From assembly GCA_009617715.1 (NCBI GenBank), contig VTFK01000023.1:1116001-1180000 (forward strand): DNA of 64,000 nt, read 5' to 3'. Shown here in pieces: positions 46,723 through 58,179 of the stretch (the stretch's first letter is position 1; each line of letters begins with the position of its first letter). Both the position numbers and the translations under genes were made by a program. The notes beneath the pieces are model-generated. The model searched no databases. It was given only the letters and a program-made list of their open reading frames with translations, and had not been told where the DNA came from. The DNA comes from Plectrocnemia conspersa. Lineage: Eukaryota > Arthropoda > Insecta > Trichoptera > Polycentropodidae.

Positions 46723-48453
46723 TCATTGTACATAATATGGCGGAATTGATAGATTTTTTACATAAAGACGTCTTTTATATTCTGAAATTGACGTACAGCC
46801 AAATCGACCTGGCAAATCAAATTTATAAGCAGTCAGCCGATCCAGACTTTGCAAGCTATCTTGAAAGCCCGTATTGGCAACGTAACTAGTTGGCGTGTAG
46901 TGAAATTGCATTATGGTTTTGTTCTTGAAGATAACGTTCAACCAAGCGATCAATTTATTGGCGTTTAACCCGGCACAGACAAAAGCTTTGAAGTGAGAGT
47001 CGTAACTCCGTTTATAAGGTCTGTGAGAGGCTACAATCGCTCCGATGGCACTCAACATGCTCTCCTTGTTCGATATAGCCGTGTTTCCCACAATGTCCAA
47101 GTTGAAACTTTGAGACAGCTTACGGGCAGGCGTCGAGTTGTAGACTTCGCCGTTGTTGATCTCGTAATACCGCAATATGAGCTCCCACGCGTGCATCTGC
47201 TTGGAATGCATACTGCGACGTATCGGAAAGCAACCGACGAAGGGAACGACAGAGCTTATTTCATTCATAGGAACCAATCCGTGCTGCATCAGATCTCTGA
47301 TGTTGATCGCTAAATGTTTCCTGACGGCTATTGCGAGCGGTACATTCTGTAAGATCACCGTGTTATCTTCAGAGTCGCTATCGTAATCGCCCATCACAGA
47401 ACCGGATCTAGAACAATTGTGTTTCAATAAATTAAGTACAGCGTCTATAGACATCTCGAGCCTAGCTCGCAAATCTCCCCAATGGTTTATAATATTCGTA
47501 CGTTTCAGATTATTCGACCGAAATACTTCCGAAGAGCATCCGAATTGAGCAACGGCAAACATTTGTAACAGAGCGACGACTTTCTTCATCAAATTTACTG
47601 TTTCTGCCCTCAATTCATCATTCTTCCGCTTCGACTGTTTATTTTTATTGTCAAACTCTATCTTTTTATCCTTACCCTGCGGATTTATCGGCGGTTCTTG
47701 CGGAGCGAGACTCGTACCGGACTTAATGAAATTGATAAACCGTTGCATGTCTTCGACCTGAGTCTGCAATTGTGCGACGATATCCTGTGAATTGTTTGCA
47801 TTTTTCTGAGCGACTCCGCACATCGCCTGATGCCTAAGTTCTTCGGGTGTTAAGGGCTGCTGCCATCCTTCGTGCAAAGTCTTATCGATGTTCCGCCTTA
47901 ATTCTTCAATGATCAAATTCCGATTCTTTTTTACATACGGGGAAGAATTATCAGTGTAAGAATCCAACTCTTTCAATTGCTGCTTTAATTGCTCGATGGT
48001 ATGCATTTGTTTTATTCGTTGATCTTCGAGTTTCTCGTCTAATTTGTGACAAGTTGGACAGCCCGTCGACTGTTCTGGAATATCCCTGGAAATGTTACCG
48101 GTGCCTATGATCGAGCCCAAATCAGGTATACCTCTGAAGGTGAACTCTTCGAGCGATTTGAGCATGTTTTCTTTCTCGCTAACGGGCGCGTCCATGATTT
48201 GTCTAAGACGAAACTGCACCTGAGCCAGATGGGACGTGAGAGAGAACAAAGAGGAAGAGAGTACTTCCTGTTCCTCTTCAAGGGCATGAAGACGTTGCAT
48301 CTCGCGAGAGTCGCTCCTGTCGTAGCACTCGGCCTCTGCATCATCGGAAAAGGTATCCTTGGCGGCTCCGAGAGGTTCGCATCTCTTCTCCTTCCACGCC
48401 ATACTGTCGAAATTGTCTTGTCCATCCTCAAAATCACTGGAACACGAATCCAT
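46723..48453 (-). CDS. RUNDC1: RUN domain-containing protein 1 (single exon)
   Basis: One uninterrupted frame of 576 residues with start MDSCSSDFEDGQDNFDSM. The N-terminal third carries the RUNDC1 hallmark: LHALEEEQEVLSSSLFSLTS followed by HLAQVQFRLRQIMDAP, EKENML and LEEFTFRGIPDLG (about residues 55-115), close to the human order LEEEQEALSSSLLALTSHFAQVQFRLRQI. Glu/Lys/Gln-rich coiled-coil stretches follow (about 135-190 and 215-290). The last ~250 residues form the RUN-type domain. RUN domains usually bind small GTPases or cytoskeletal partners; the molecular role of RUNDC1 is poorly defined. Length is near the human protein (about 610). The ORF has no intron. A CRE-like promoter word lies about 140 bp upstream. 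It is convergent with fumarase and divergent from the SRP receptor gene. Confidence 0.9.
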   Translation of the reverse strand: MDSCSSDFEDGQDNFDSMAWKEKRCEPLGAAKDTFSDDAEAECYDRSDSREMQRLHALEEEQEVLSSSLFSLTSHLAQVQFRLRQIMDAPVSEKENMLKSLEEFTFRGIPDLGSIIGTGNISRDIPEQSTGCPTCHKLDEKLEDQRIKQMHTIEQLKQQLKELDSYTDNSSPYVKKNRNLIIEELRRNIDKTLHEGWQQPLTPEELRHQAMCGVAQKNANNSQDIVAQLQTQVEDMQRFINFIKSGTSLAPQEPPINPQGKDKKIEFDNKNKQSKRKNDELRAETVNLMKKVVALLQMFAVAQFGCSSEVFRSNNLKRTNIINHWGDLRARLEMSIDAVLNLLKHNCSRSGSVMGDYDSDSEDNTVILQNVPLAIAVRKHLAINIRDLMQHGLVPMNEISSVVPFVGCFPIRRSMHSKQMHAWELILRYYEINNGEVYNSTPARKLSQSFNLDIVGNTAISNKESMLSAIGAIVASHRPYKRSYDSHFKAFVCAGLNANKLIAWLNVIFKNKTIMQFHYTPTSYVANTGFQDSLQSLDRLTAYKFDLPGRFGCTSISEYKRRLYVKNLSIPPYYVQ

Positions 48454-48660
48454 TATGATTAAACGAAGTATTCCGCCCTTTACTGTCTTATTTCCAAGAC
48501 AATAATGGCACGAAATGCACAGCGAAGTCTCCCATACGGTAGATTACAGGCTATACCATATTGTCAAAGGGCACTGACGTCTATCCTGTGACGTCATGCG
48601 CCCACACAAAATGTCACTATTTTTACTTGATTTGGCAATAACACCTACATATTTGACCAT
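48454..48660 (-). promoter_or_regulatory. RUNDC1 upstream region with a palindromic CRE
   Basis: Directly upstream of the RUNDC1 start, TGACGTCA (48589-48596) is a perfect CREB/ATF-type site, with a near match TGACGTCT at about 48575-48582. No TATA box is evident at a suitable place. Promoter function is inferred from position and motif. Confidence 0.45.
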
Positions 48661-48819
48661 TAATGTATTACGGATTAAAAATATCAAACATCTCTTTGTA
48701 TTACCTAAAACTGCATAATATTTTTATTAAATACAAGCATTTAAATAATTATTATCCTTTATGTTTTAATATATATAATGAATGCAAAACTTTTATTTTT
48801 AATTTAAAAATGTTCATAA

Positions 48820-49310
48820 TTTATAGCTCTATGGGAAACCCGAGACGACCGTCCGTGACGCAGCATAAGTGAAAGTGAAGTCCCGCTGAGCCGTGCACCC
48901 GACTAAGCGGCGTTGTACAACCACACCGCACCCCCGCCACCGCAAGCAACGCGCGGAGTGGGGATACTGTTGCGCACCCGACCGGAATTATAAGGCGGCG
49001 CTAAAAGGCTCACATACACACATTCGACTCTGGACTTCTGACTCTGCAACACTCACTGGACTACATGGATTCTACACCTCGCCTCCTGTTTGAGCAACCA
49101 TCTCCATGACACGCGCTCGAGGTTTAATATCGACGACTGTCGAAGGATCCCAGTCAACACGCGTCAAGAACGTACCGGAAGATTCATAACGGCCACTTTG
49201 TACAGTTCGCTGTACAAACGTCCTATCACAGATCGTCAACCGGACTGCCGATAACTACAATATAGAAGCGTAACCCCGCGACCGCTTCAGCTCTGTATGA
49301 AGCGGCTTTC
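48820..49310 (+). repeat. GC-rich segment, possibly a solo LTR or other retroelement part
   Basis: A sharply bounded GC-rich segment in AT-rich DNA. It has a TATA-like AATTATAAGG (about 48985-48994), then about 35 bp later ACATACACACATTCGACTCTG, an arrangement seen in retroelement LTRs. A small palindrome TTTGTACAGTTCGCTGTACAAA is near 49197-49218. No clear TG...CA ends with target duplications were fixed, so the assignment is weak; a genomic promoter with a short exon is an alternative. Confidence 0.3.
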
Positions 49311-49312
49311 AT

Positions 49313-49440
49313 AAATTATGTTTTAAATTTATGGGGGGAAGCAAACAGGAGTCTGGCTCAATTAAATCTTGTGACATATAGGGGGGGTGAAAAATTTACG
49401 AAAAACCTGTGACATAATTTATGGAAATTACCTGGTAGGT
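49313..49440. repeat. Dispersed repeat, copy 1 (related to 58180-58292)
   Basis: Contains TTTATGGGGGGAAG, GTGACATATAGGGGGGGTG, then TTACGAAAAACC and TGTGACATAATTTATGGAA. The same word order occurs at 58180-58292 (GTGACATCATTTATGGAAG). Probably the same end of a DNA transposon family; no coding part was seen. Confidence 0.5.
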
Positions 49441-49811
49441 AACATTGTAAGAATATACGTTTGGCAGGGCCCTATACGGAAGGAATATCACAGATGTCTG
49501 CTCTGGTTGCCCCAAAAGCAGCCAAAACGAAAAAAATCATTTAGTCTTTGACCTGCCATCCTCAGTCAAGCATCGAATTTCTTCTGTTATTTTTTCCACC
49601 TATTGATTGTGAGTTTTTCAAAAATTGTTATTGATGATTTATTGCTATAATTGGTAATTATTTGAGAATAATTATTTTTGTTTTGGATAGATTTTTCAAT
49701 ACTGAATTGCGCAATAAGCTCTAAAATCCATTAAAAAGCTAAAAATGTTGAACGTGCAATTTAAAAAAAAAACACTCCAAATCGTCCAAAATACAAAAAT
49801 AATTAAATTCT

Positions 49812-50916
49812 TTTAGGGGTCGTCGTGATGGAGCTCGGTGTCGCAGTGGCGTAGCCCTACGGGTGAGTGACGGCGCCGGGTGCTTCCCGTGCCGCGTGGT
49901 CGGCGGCGGCGACTGTCAGCGGCGACGGTGGCTGACGATGGTGGCACATGGTCGGAGCTGCGGCAAGTAGTCGGCGGAAGCGGCGAGGGCGTGAGCGGAG
50001 CCAGTAGTCGAGTCTCGTAATGTAATCGGGCGACTGTCTCTGTGGAGCTTCTGTCCCGTCTATTTATATACCGAACGGGAATATTAATAATTTATTGTTA
50101 CCTGTCGCCACAGTACTCCCCCTGGAGTAATTAGGATAAAATTACGATATGTTTTCGTATGTGTTGTTGTGGCAAAGAAGGCGATGGTCGTGGCAGCGGC
50201 AGGAAGATAACGTGGTCGGCGAAGAAAGCGATGGTCGTGGCTGCAGCAGGTGGATAGCGTGGTCGGTGAAGAAGGCGATGGTCGTGGCTGCGGCAGGAGG
50301 ATAGCGTGGTCAGCGAAGAAGGCGATGGTCGTGGCTGCGGCAGGAGGATGGCGAAGAAGGCGATGGTCGTGGCTGCGGCAGGAGGATGGCGAAGAAGGCG
50401 ATGGTCATGTCTGCGGCAGGTGGATAGCGTGGTCGGCGTCCGTGCTCGTACCGGCCCCGTCCAGAATTTTTGCGTTAGTCTTCCGTCTGAGACATCAGAA
50501 CGCAAAATTGTTATCCAAATTCACGTCGGTAGGTCACCAGTGTGGGGGTCGATGTTGTTGTTGACGGAGCTGGTCATGATCAGAATGTTGCGTGTTCACG
50601 TCGGGTTATCACCAGTGTGGGGGTCGTCGTGATGGAGCTCGGTGTCGCAGTGGCGTAGCCCTACGGGTGCGTGACGGCGCCGGGTGCTTCCCGGGCCGCG
50701 TGGTCAGCGGCAGCGACTGTCAGCGGCAACGGTGGCTGACGATGGCGGCACATGGTCGGGGCTGCGGCAAGTAGTCGGCGGAAGCGGCGAGGGCGTGAGC
50801 AGAGCCAGTAGTCGAGTCTCGTAATGTAATCGGGCGACTGTCTCTGTGGAGCTTCTATCCCGTCTATTTATATACCGAACGGGAATATTAATAATTTATT
50901 GTTACCTGTCGCCACA
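49812..50916 (-). mobile_element. Miniature LTR retrotransposon (TRIM-like), complete
   Basis: Two direct repeats of exactly 301 bp lie at 49812-50112 and 50616-50916, with about ten substitutions between them. The element is flanked by TTCT (49808-49811 and 50917-50920), a 4-bp target duplication. On the minus strand each LTR begins TGTGGCGACAGG and has GGTATATAAATAG as TATA box. A purine-rich tract (CCAGGGGGAGTACTG) precedes the 3' LTR (49812-50112), and CTGGTGATAACCCGACGTG follows the 5' LTR (50616-50916) as a probable primer-binding site. The internal region is only 503 bp, without reverse transcriptase or integrase, so it must rely on a partner element. Much of it is a minisatellite (see separate entry). 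Confidence 0.9.
50174..50437. repeat. 47/38-bp minisatellite inside the miniature LTR element
   Basis: Six units start at 50174, 50221, 50268, 50315, 50353 and 50391. Each has AAGAAGGCGATGGTCGTGGC or a close variant. Units 1-3 are 47 bp and the next two 38 bp, lacking AGCGTGGTC or a variant of it. The tandem array is open in several frames; the minus frame at 50131-50505 gives a Pro/Ala/Thr/His-rich repetitive peptide that starts at a non-ATG codon and is probably not a protein. Confidence 0.85.
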
Positions 50917-50920
50917 TTCT

Positions 50921-52540
50921 AAAATGTGCATATTTGCAAGTTTTCGTAATTTTAAACGCAAAAGATCCATTAAAAAAGTTAAAAATTTATGGGTTTATAT
51001 TTTTTTGTCAAAAAAGAAAAAAAAAAGCTACTAGTTATTTCCCTTTCATTTAGTTTTGACCCGCCTCTTAAAAAAGATTCGCCATTGTTTATTTATTGTA
51101 TTATTAATATGATGTGTACACATATGTATATTATATATATTATCTGCATTATAATAAATAATAAATGAATATTTGAATATTTATAAAGGTAATAAAATCA
51201 TAAAATAAAGAAAATCGATGTTTTTCTACAATTTATTCTCTCTTAATTGAAACGACCACTTAAAGCTACAATTATACAGCAAATTATAAAATGAAATAGC
51301 AATGAAGTAATGAGACTATCTTCCTCGTAAATCGAGGAATGAGTGTAATTTATATTTTGTTCTAATTTTCTCTGTTCTGTTTATCTTGATTTTACTTTAT
51401 TTGTCTTGAAGTATAACTACTTTTATACAATTTATAAACAAATACCATTTTTTTATTTAATTAAAATTAATACAATAAATATAATAAATTTCACGCTTTT
51501 ATAGAAAAAAATCTGTATGTTTTTTATTTAATGTTTACGTTTAAATACATTAAACTCTCAAAGAACACGCTCAATCCTTGCTACATTCAACCTCGATGCA
51601 TCCTTGTCCGTAAATTGCCGTTCGGTATGGAAGGGGTTCCCAACTTTCTATATAAATATTAGCAACACTTATTATTTTAACTGCTATTGTTATTTATTTT
51701 AATTTTTACTTATAGGGCATGCTTAACAATGAGAATTAAAACAAATTTATAAGGAAGTTATTTTATTAAAAGAAAAATAAATATCTGTAATCAACTAGAT
51801 TCTAGTCGATTAAAAAATTTTATTTTATAAAAAAAAATTATCTTTATGTTCTAGTCACTAGAACAAGCTTTTTTGTAATTTTAAGAGAATTTAATCTATA
51901 CGAAGCAACAATTCGTACAATTCAACGAATCATAAAAATTAGAAGATAGGGCATCATCCAATTTTCTGACTCCATGATACGAATTGCATGCGTATATAGT
52001 AAAATAGTAGCTAGAAAAGAAATTTGCTTATTTAAATGCATTAAAGATTGCAACAAAAAGAGTTTTGAAGTATTAAGACATAAAACAAAAAGTCTGTAAA
52101 ATATTTGCTTATTTAAAAAAATGCAAAAAGACGATAAAAGGGATGATAAATTTGTCGCTAGCTATTTTGGGTGGTTTACAGGCTTAGAAATATATTTCCC
52201 TTACCCAATATAAAGTTTCAGATAGAGCGTGTATCAGCTAATGTAAAAACTGCAAAAGTATTTCCGAAAAAATTAGCAAAAACTATAGAAAACGGTGGAT
52301 ATAGTAAAGCTAATCAGGTGTTTAAGATCCTTAAATTTGTGTTTTTTTTTTTTTAAATTTGGAAACTAGTTGGATCACCTTTATATGCAACATTTTGATA
52401 TCAATAAAATTTTGTAATTACAATTTTTATTTATACATTTTTTATCGACTTACAATTTTATTATTATAATTATGTTTCGATTTTAAATAAATTAAAATAT
52501 ATTAAAATTATTTAGCAATTTAATATATTTTTGATGCTGG
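50921..52540. other. AT-rich spacer with a Tigger-like end fragment
   Basis: AT-rich DNA. Near 51318-51344 ATCGAGGAATGAGTG followed by TA resembles the inverted counterpart of the end at 25983. A plus ORF at 52171-52356 is unrecognised. Nothing else is supported. Confidence 0.4.
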
Positions 52541-52647
52541 CCACTCACAGGGGTAATGTTGGCGCGAGTTGTCAGATCGGTGTGACGTGTGCTGTCACTC
52601 TGCTGTATGTTAATTAGTTTGGCGACTTTAACCATTCACCATTCGAT
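52541..52647 (+). promoter_or_regulatory. Likely promoter / 5' UTR of the SRP receptor alpha gene
   Basis: Composition becomes mixed and CpG-containing just before the start codon (TTGGCGCGAGTTGTCAG, GGTGTGACGTGTGCTGTCAC) with no obvious TATA box. The position immediately upstream of the first coding exon is the main argument. Confidence 0.4.
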
Positions 52648-55600
52648 ATGTTGGACCTGTTCACGATATTTAGCAAGGGAGGCATCGTCCTCTGGTATTT
52701 TCAGAGTACCGGGGAGATTTTCGCCCCCTCCGTCAACGCACTCATCAGGAATGTTATCTTGCAGGTACCTACACCTACCATACGTACATCTGTATAATTA
52801 TATGCTCCTCATCTATATACATAACACGAATTGACTATCATAGATTTATAATAAACATTCATTAATGAATTTCATATTGAATATTTTTATTTCCAAACAA
52901 CATTGATTTCAGGAACGCACTGGTAACAATTCCTTCGATCACAATGCGCTCACGCTGCAGTATAAGCTCGATAACGAGTTTGAGCTAATATTCGTCGTTG
53001 CTTATCAGAAAATATTGCAGTTGTCATACATAGACAAATTTTTAAACGATGTCCATTTGGAGTTCCGTGACAAATATAAAAACACACTGCAAAATTCGTG
53101 GCAGTTTCAAAACTATGACTTTATTCAGGCTTTCCAGAAAGTCCTGCAGTCTGCTGAGCAATGGGGTAATGATTTGCAACAATAATATTGTGTGTTTTGT
53201 ATATATGTGCTTATATATGTCATATGTATACTTAGGAAAAGCCCAAGCAAAGCTACCGAAGCAGATGAGGACCTATGAGGATTCTGTGAAATCTAAAAAA
53301 ACTGTAGCGTCGATGATCGAACGTAAAGGAGAAGAAAAGACTTCAAAAAAAACTGGTAATTCTGAACTTTTATATTATCGCCAAGTGCTATTAAATGAGT
53401 AAACAATTGTAATACTCTAAATACTGCAATCACAGCGAATACCTACAGTTTGGGAGGTGGGAGGGTTTCGAATCAAATATTCAATTTCTTACATTATCTT
53501 TATTTGAGAAAGCTTTTAACGACTAATTTAAGACATCCACCCCTTATTATACGCTTTTATTTGGCCAAATGATGTCCTTATTTTTACCAGGATGTAATTT
53601 ACGATTTAAAGCTAAAAATTATATTAGCACTAACAAACAATAAGATTGAAAAAGTATAGTATTTAATTTAATATTGCAGTCTGAAGTCAAAGCTGAAGAG
53701 CTTTTTTATATGTTTGCTCATCAGCAGCTTTGACCAATCATGTACGGGTTTATATTTACTAATTATGTTAAAGGAAGAGTTTCACCTTTGTTACATCTAT
53801 GGACCAAAATTGTATCTTAGGTCAGCATTTTATATACCGACGGTATTTTTAGGGGTGGTTAGACAAAATGACACTGGATAACTATTATAATAATATCTTC
53901 TGCCTCTACAGTTATAATAATATCTTGTCTATTTTTCAAAATTTCCTTTTTTTCATTTTAAGTATTTAATTACATTTATTGTCTTATCGTATTTATCTGT
54001 CAGCTCTAATTACAATTTATTCTCTGCTACAAGTCAAATTAATGTTCTAGTATGTCGTTTAATAAATGTAAAGTTAATCGAGAAAGTGTCTATAGTTCTT
54101 TACCTATTTGATTGCATCAGTGCTAAGTGAAAAAATGTTATACTTATTAAAAACATTATTTAAAACACAATATTTTTATAGTGAAAATTGTAGAGGCTAA
54201 ACCTAAAGTTGAAGTTGTCGAAAAATTCAATGAAATGGACGAAGATATCATTGCAGCTAACAGAGCTAAAATGGCTCAAAAACTTGCCAAAAAGAAAGAT
54301 GGGAAAAGGTTTTCTATACAAATTACATTTATTTTATCTATATAGTATGAACATCTTATAATTCAATAATAATCAATTTTAGTGCATCAAAATCTCCTAA
54401 AAGTCCTCAATCGGATAAGGCCGGTAAAAAACCACGGATTTGGGATTTGGGCGGTGGCACTCGTGACTTGCCTGATTTGGATCGTTCTAAAGATAAGCCG
54501 GAAGATGTCAAATCAGACTTCACTCCTAATAATGATGTAATTATTTATTTGTAAAAATATAACTAATATTATTTGTAAGTTTCACTATAATGTGTAATTC
54601 AGATGGTCGGCATTATGAAAGGTGGAATAAGAGATATAGAAGTGGAATCTTCTGATGACGACTATAGCAGTGATGAAGAAGAAGAAATCGACAACAACAG
54701 AAACAATACATCTACTAAAAAGTCTGGTGGCATGTTCAGTATCTTTAAAGGTATAATTCATTTTTGATTTCTTAGTAAAAGTCTTAGCTTAAAATTTTGT
54801 TGAATAAGTTTTTTTAAACTGAAACATATCAGGTCGTCTCAAGGTCTTTACGGTTTTTTTGTAAAAGTTTTTTTCTAACATTTGCAAAAATTTATAATTT
54901 CTTATAAATTAACGATAATTTCACTAAACTTTAGGCTTGGTGGGATCGAAAAAAAATTTGACTGCCGAAACAATGCAACCCGTTTTGGACAAATTGCAAG
55001 ATCATCTCATTAATAAGAATGTGGCTACTGATATTTCCAAAAAACTTTGTGAATCTGTAGCGACAAAGTTGGAAGGAAAGATAATCGGAACCTTTGACAG
55101 AATTGCAACTACTATCAAGTCCACTTTGACCGAATCTCTGGTACAAATTTTGTCGCCCAAGAGGAGAGTCGACATTCTGAGAGACTGTCTCGAAGCGAAA
55201 AGACAGGGAAGGCCGTATGTGATGGCATTTTGCGGAGTAAATGGAGTCGGTAAATCTACAAACCTTGCCAAGATATGCTTCTGGCTTATTGAAAATGATT
55301 ACTCGGTGTTGATCGCCGCTTGCGATACATTCAGAGCTGGAGCTGTGGAACAGCTGCGAACTCACACTCGCCACTTGAACGCTTTGCATCCAAATTCCAA
55401 ACATGGAGGTCGCGATATGGTGCAATTATACGAAAAAGGATATGGTAAGCAATTTTGTGTACTTAATTTTGTAGAATCTTGGTTTTAAAAAATATTTTTT
55501 TTAAGGCAAAGATGCAGCTGGCATCGCTATGGAAGCTATTCGCTTCGCTAACGAATCAAAGGTAGACATAGTCTTAATCGACACAGCTGGAAGGATGCAA

Positions 55601-55936
55601 GACAACGAACCTCTAATGAGAGCTCTCTCCAAACTGATCAAAGTTAACGAGCCGGATCTCGTTTTGTTCGTAGGGGAAGCCTTGGTTGGAAACGAAGCCG
55701 TTGATCAATTGGTGAAATTCAACCAAGCGTTGGCTGATCACAGCTCAAGCGATAATCCACACATAATCGACGGTATCGTCTTGACAAAATTCGATACTAT
55801 CGACGACAAAGTCGGAGCTGCCATATCTATGACTTACATTACTGGTCAGCCTATTGTTTTCGTTGGCACTGGTCAAACTTACACCGATCTAAAAGCTCTC
55901 AATGCTAAAGCAGTCGTGCATGCTCTTATGAAGTAG
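52648..55936 (+). CDS. SRPRA: Signal recognition particle receptor subunit alpha (eight exons)
   Basis: GTPase that docks SRP-ribosome complexes at the ER translocon. Exons: 52648-52764, 52913-53165, 53236-53355, 54182-54308, 54383-54536, 54603-54750, 54935-55444, 55506-55936; all junctions are GT-AG and in phase, giving 619 residues (human 638). Residues 1-~130 form the SRX domain that binds SRPR-beta and starts [21 protein letters not shown] charged linker (~130-300) includes [20 protein letters not shown] and an acidic [15 protein letters not shown]. The NG domain follows: GVNGVGKST (~407), DTFRAGA (~436), DTAGRMQDN (~500), TKFDTIDDK (~570) and GTGQ (~597) are the GTP-binding motifs of the SRP/SR family. 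The Drosophila homologue is Gtp-bp. AATAAA near 56150 may be the polyadenylation signal. The protein appears intact. Confidence 0.95.
53855..53885. repeat. MITE end fragment in an SRP receptor intron
   Basis: AATGACACTGGATAAC in the intron between exons 3 and 4 resembles AATGACTCTGGATAAC, the outer end of the foldback MITE at 26476-26628. The match is short, so this is tentative. Confidence 0.3.
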
Positions 55937-56849
55937 TTTTACTACAAACATTGCCTTATATATATCGTATTATTCAATTTTTATAATTGTGGTGCATATT
56001 GATTAGTATTTTTTTTATTATCTGCATGCACAATATGTGGAGCTCTGTTTTGTTTATTACATCGATTGTAATATTATCTATTTAAAAATACTATACATTT
56101 AGTTTGATTCAAGGTGTGTAATGTATATTTTATTTTTCCTAATATTTATAATAAATATTTAGAAAAAATTAATGAACCATATTTATATGATATTAATATT
56201 TTTAAAGTTTTATAAAATATGAACTTTCATTATTCAATATTTATTTAAAATGTATTCAATGTTTTATTTGAAAATATATTGTAAAGTACTTAAAGTTTTA
56301 TATTTGTTGTTAATAAGTTTTTTTTATGTAATTTATACAAAAGATCAAACTATGTATCACATATTTATATCATAAAATATTTACAATTATATTTATGAAT
56401 ATGTTAAATTAGTTTTATTTAAAAAAAATATTGACCAAAAAGCTTTATTAATGAATTTGTATTTCTCATAAATAATATGTAGTAGTCCTCTCAGCAACAT
56501 AAATGACTGTAATTCGAAATTTAACAATAATTCAAAAAGTTTTTTATATTATTGTTAATATTATGTTGTCATTATTAGTGCTTAGTAAAAAGGTATATAG
56601 AATAATAGAAATTGTACCTCAAATTATTACAAGACTATTTTAACTGTTAGCCATCCGTAGATCTCAATTGTTAGCCGTTAAAATGCTCGTCGATCTAACA
56701 TGCTAAGGCCAAAATCATAGCTGTTTTTATACTTGACCATTCAAAATATGAACACCCAAACTATAAGTAGAAGGACATGGAATACATTAATATTTTTAGT
56801 AGTTTACAGGCATATGAAAATTAATATAGGTTATTTTTTATTTTTATGA
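55937..56849. other. SRP receptor alpha 3' region and AT-rich spacer
   Basis: The start is 3' UTR of the preceding gene; AATAAA around 56150 is the first plausible polyadenylation signal. The rest is AT-rich with no recognised feature. Confidence 0.45.
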
Positions 56850-57240
56850 TGAAATTTTGCAATATTGTCATCTATTTTTGTGGTGAAGCTGGGTCTGAAG
56901 TGTCAAATTCCTCGGTGTCGTTTTGCTCACACATCTCTATAAGCTCGTCGATTGTCAGCTCCTGACTATGCAATTCCAGCAACTCTTTAACATCATCACC
57001 GTCAACTTCAAAATCTAACTACCTAGCAAGATCGACAACTTTTTCTATTACATGCGCGTCATTACTAGTTTCTGGCGTTATTTCTGTCTCATTTTGAAAA
57101 AAATAGGCAAAGCTTCTTCCAGACAATATTCAATGTTTTTTTTTGAAATTTCAACTACAAATAGCGGGCGGCAGTGCTGCCAAACGAAAAAATCAATCAC
57201 CGCGTAATTTCGAGTTCGCGTAAGTCGGGGAATAACTATA
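56850..57240 (-). mobile_element. Second Tigger/pogo relic (transposase C-terminus)
   Basis: On the minus strand a frame with one internal stop reads DAHVIEKVVDLAR, stop, LDFEVDGDDVKELLELHSQE, LTIDELIEMCEQNDTEEFD. This is the acidic C-terminal tail typical of Tigger/Jerky-type transposases. To the right, about 57195-57230, CGCGTAATTTCGAGTTCGCG and AAGTCGGGG look like a worn terminal repeat. It is a different family from the element at 19660-20626. Confidence 0.75.
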
Positions 57241-58179
57241 ATTATAATAATACATATTGTTATATATTGATAAATATTACAACTCAACTCTTTGTTTATG
57301 TGGGATCAATGAGCTTGCATACGAGTTTTGATCCAGCAAGTCTTTTAATGGACTAAGACGATGGGACACCCCTTTCTTACATCTAATTAACATAATTATA
57401 TAAATAGAGGAATGTCCTTTGTTCGTCAGCATTCATATTAATTACTTCAAACCATACGGTCAGTCTGACGACGACCCCCTTAATACCGATTTTCATCGAG
57501 CACACGCGAATATATAACAATATTATGACGAAACAAAAAAAATCATAAAATAGCAAAATTAAATTATACAGACCGGACAAGCTCATCGTAGCTGACATTA
57601 AACAGGCCAATGTGCATTGCCAGCGTATTAAGGAGCCAGATGGCCACAGCCGTAGGCAAGTCGGTAAGTGCGGATGTCCTAGCTCCAATGTGCATCAAAA
57701 GAAGACACGATCGTAATTCTTGAAAACTTTATGGAATCAAAACTGGAATTCCTCAAGAACTACTGGATTGTCGACAGCATCCTCAAGTAATTTGCAGAAA
57801 TGCTTAGCGATATACAACTTTCTGCGAGAACTGAGCGAATCATATTTTAACGTCCCTAAAAGAAAGGCGCTGGGATATAATAACGGATAATAACCTTATA
57901 TCGTTTTATAAAAGTATCTTAAAACCTTTTTTTTAATCTTTTCGACTAAAAAAGAATATTTGTTTATTCGGGGATTCCGAAGTCCATCTCCATAGAGAGT
58001 TTAAATCACTATGTAGAGAAAAGGAGTTCGCAAAAGATCGAATGCATTTAAACGATTGTAAATTGAAGTTGAAACTGCCGTATTTACATCATTAACACAA
58101 AAAGCAGAGGAACCCCCGCAGAACTTGTGGAGTAAATTATTCAGCAACATCGGAAATCAAAATAGTTTTGCTTCTGTGA
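57241..58179. other. Unassigned spacer; one GC-balanced patch
   Basis: Near 57580-57860 the composition is balanced and a plus frame reads IKQANVHCQRIKEPDGHSRR then QVGKCGCPSSNVHQKKTRS before a stop. I do not recognise it; it may be a processed pseudogene fragment or chance. The remainder is AT-rich. Confidence 0.35.

Noticed and set aside
50131..50632. ORFs of 104-124 codons in the LTR element
   Set aside because: They are translations of the minisatellite on both strands; the minus frame begins at a non-ATG codon.
57580..57860. Possible processed pseudogene with Cys/Lys-rich peptide
   Set aside because: I could not match it to any family; the open stretch is under 50 codons.
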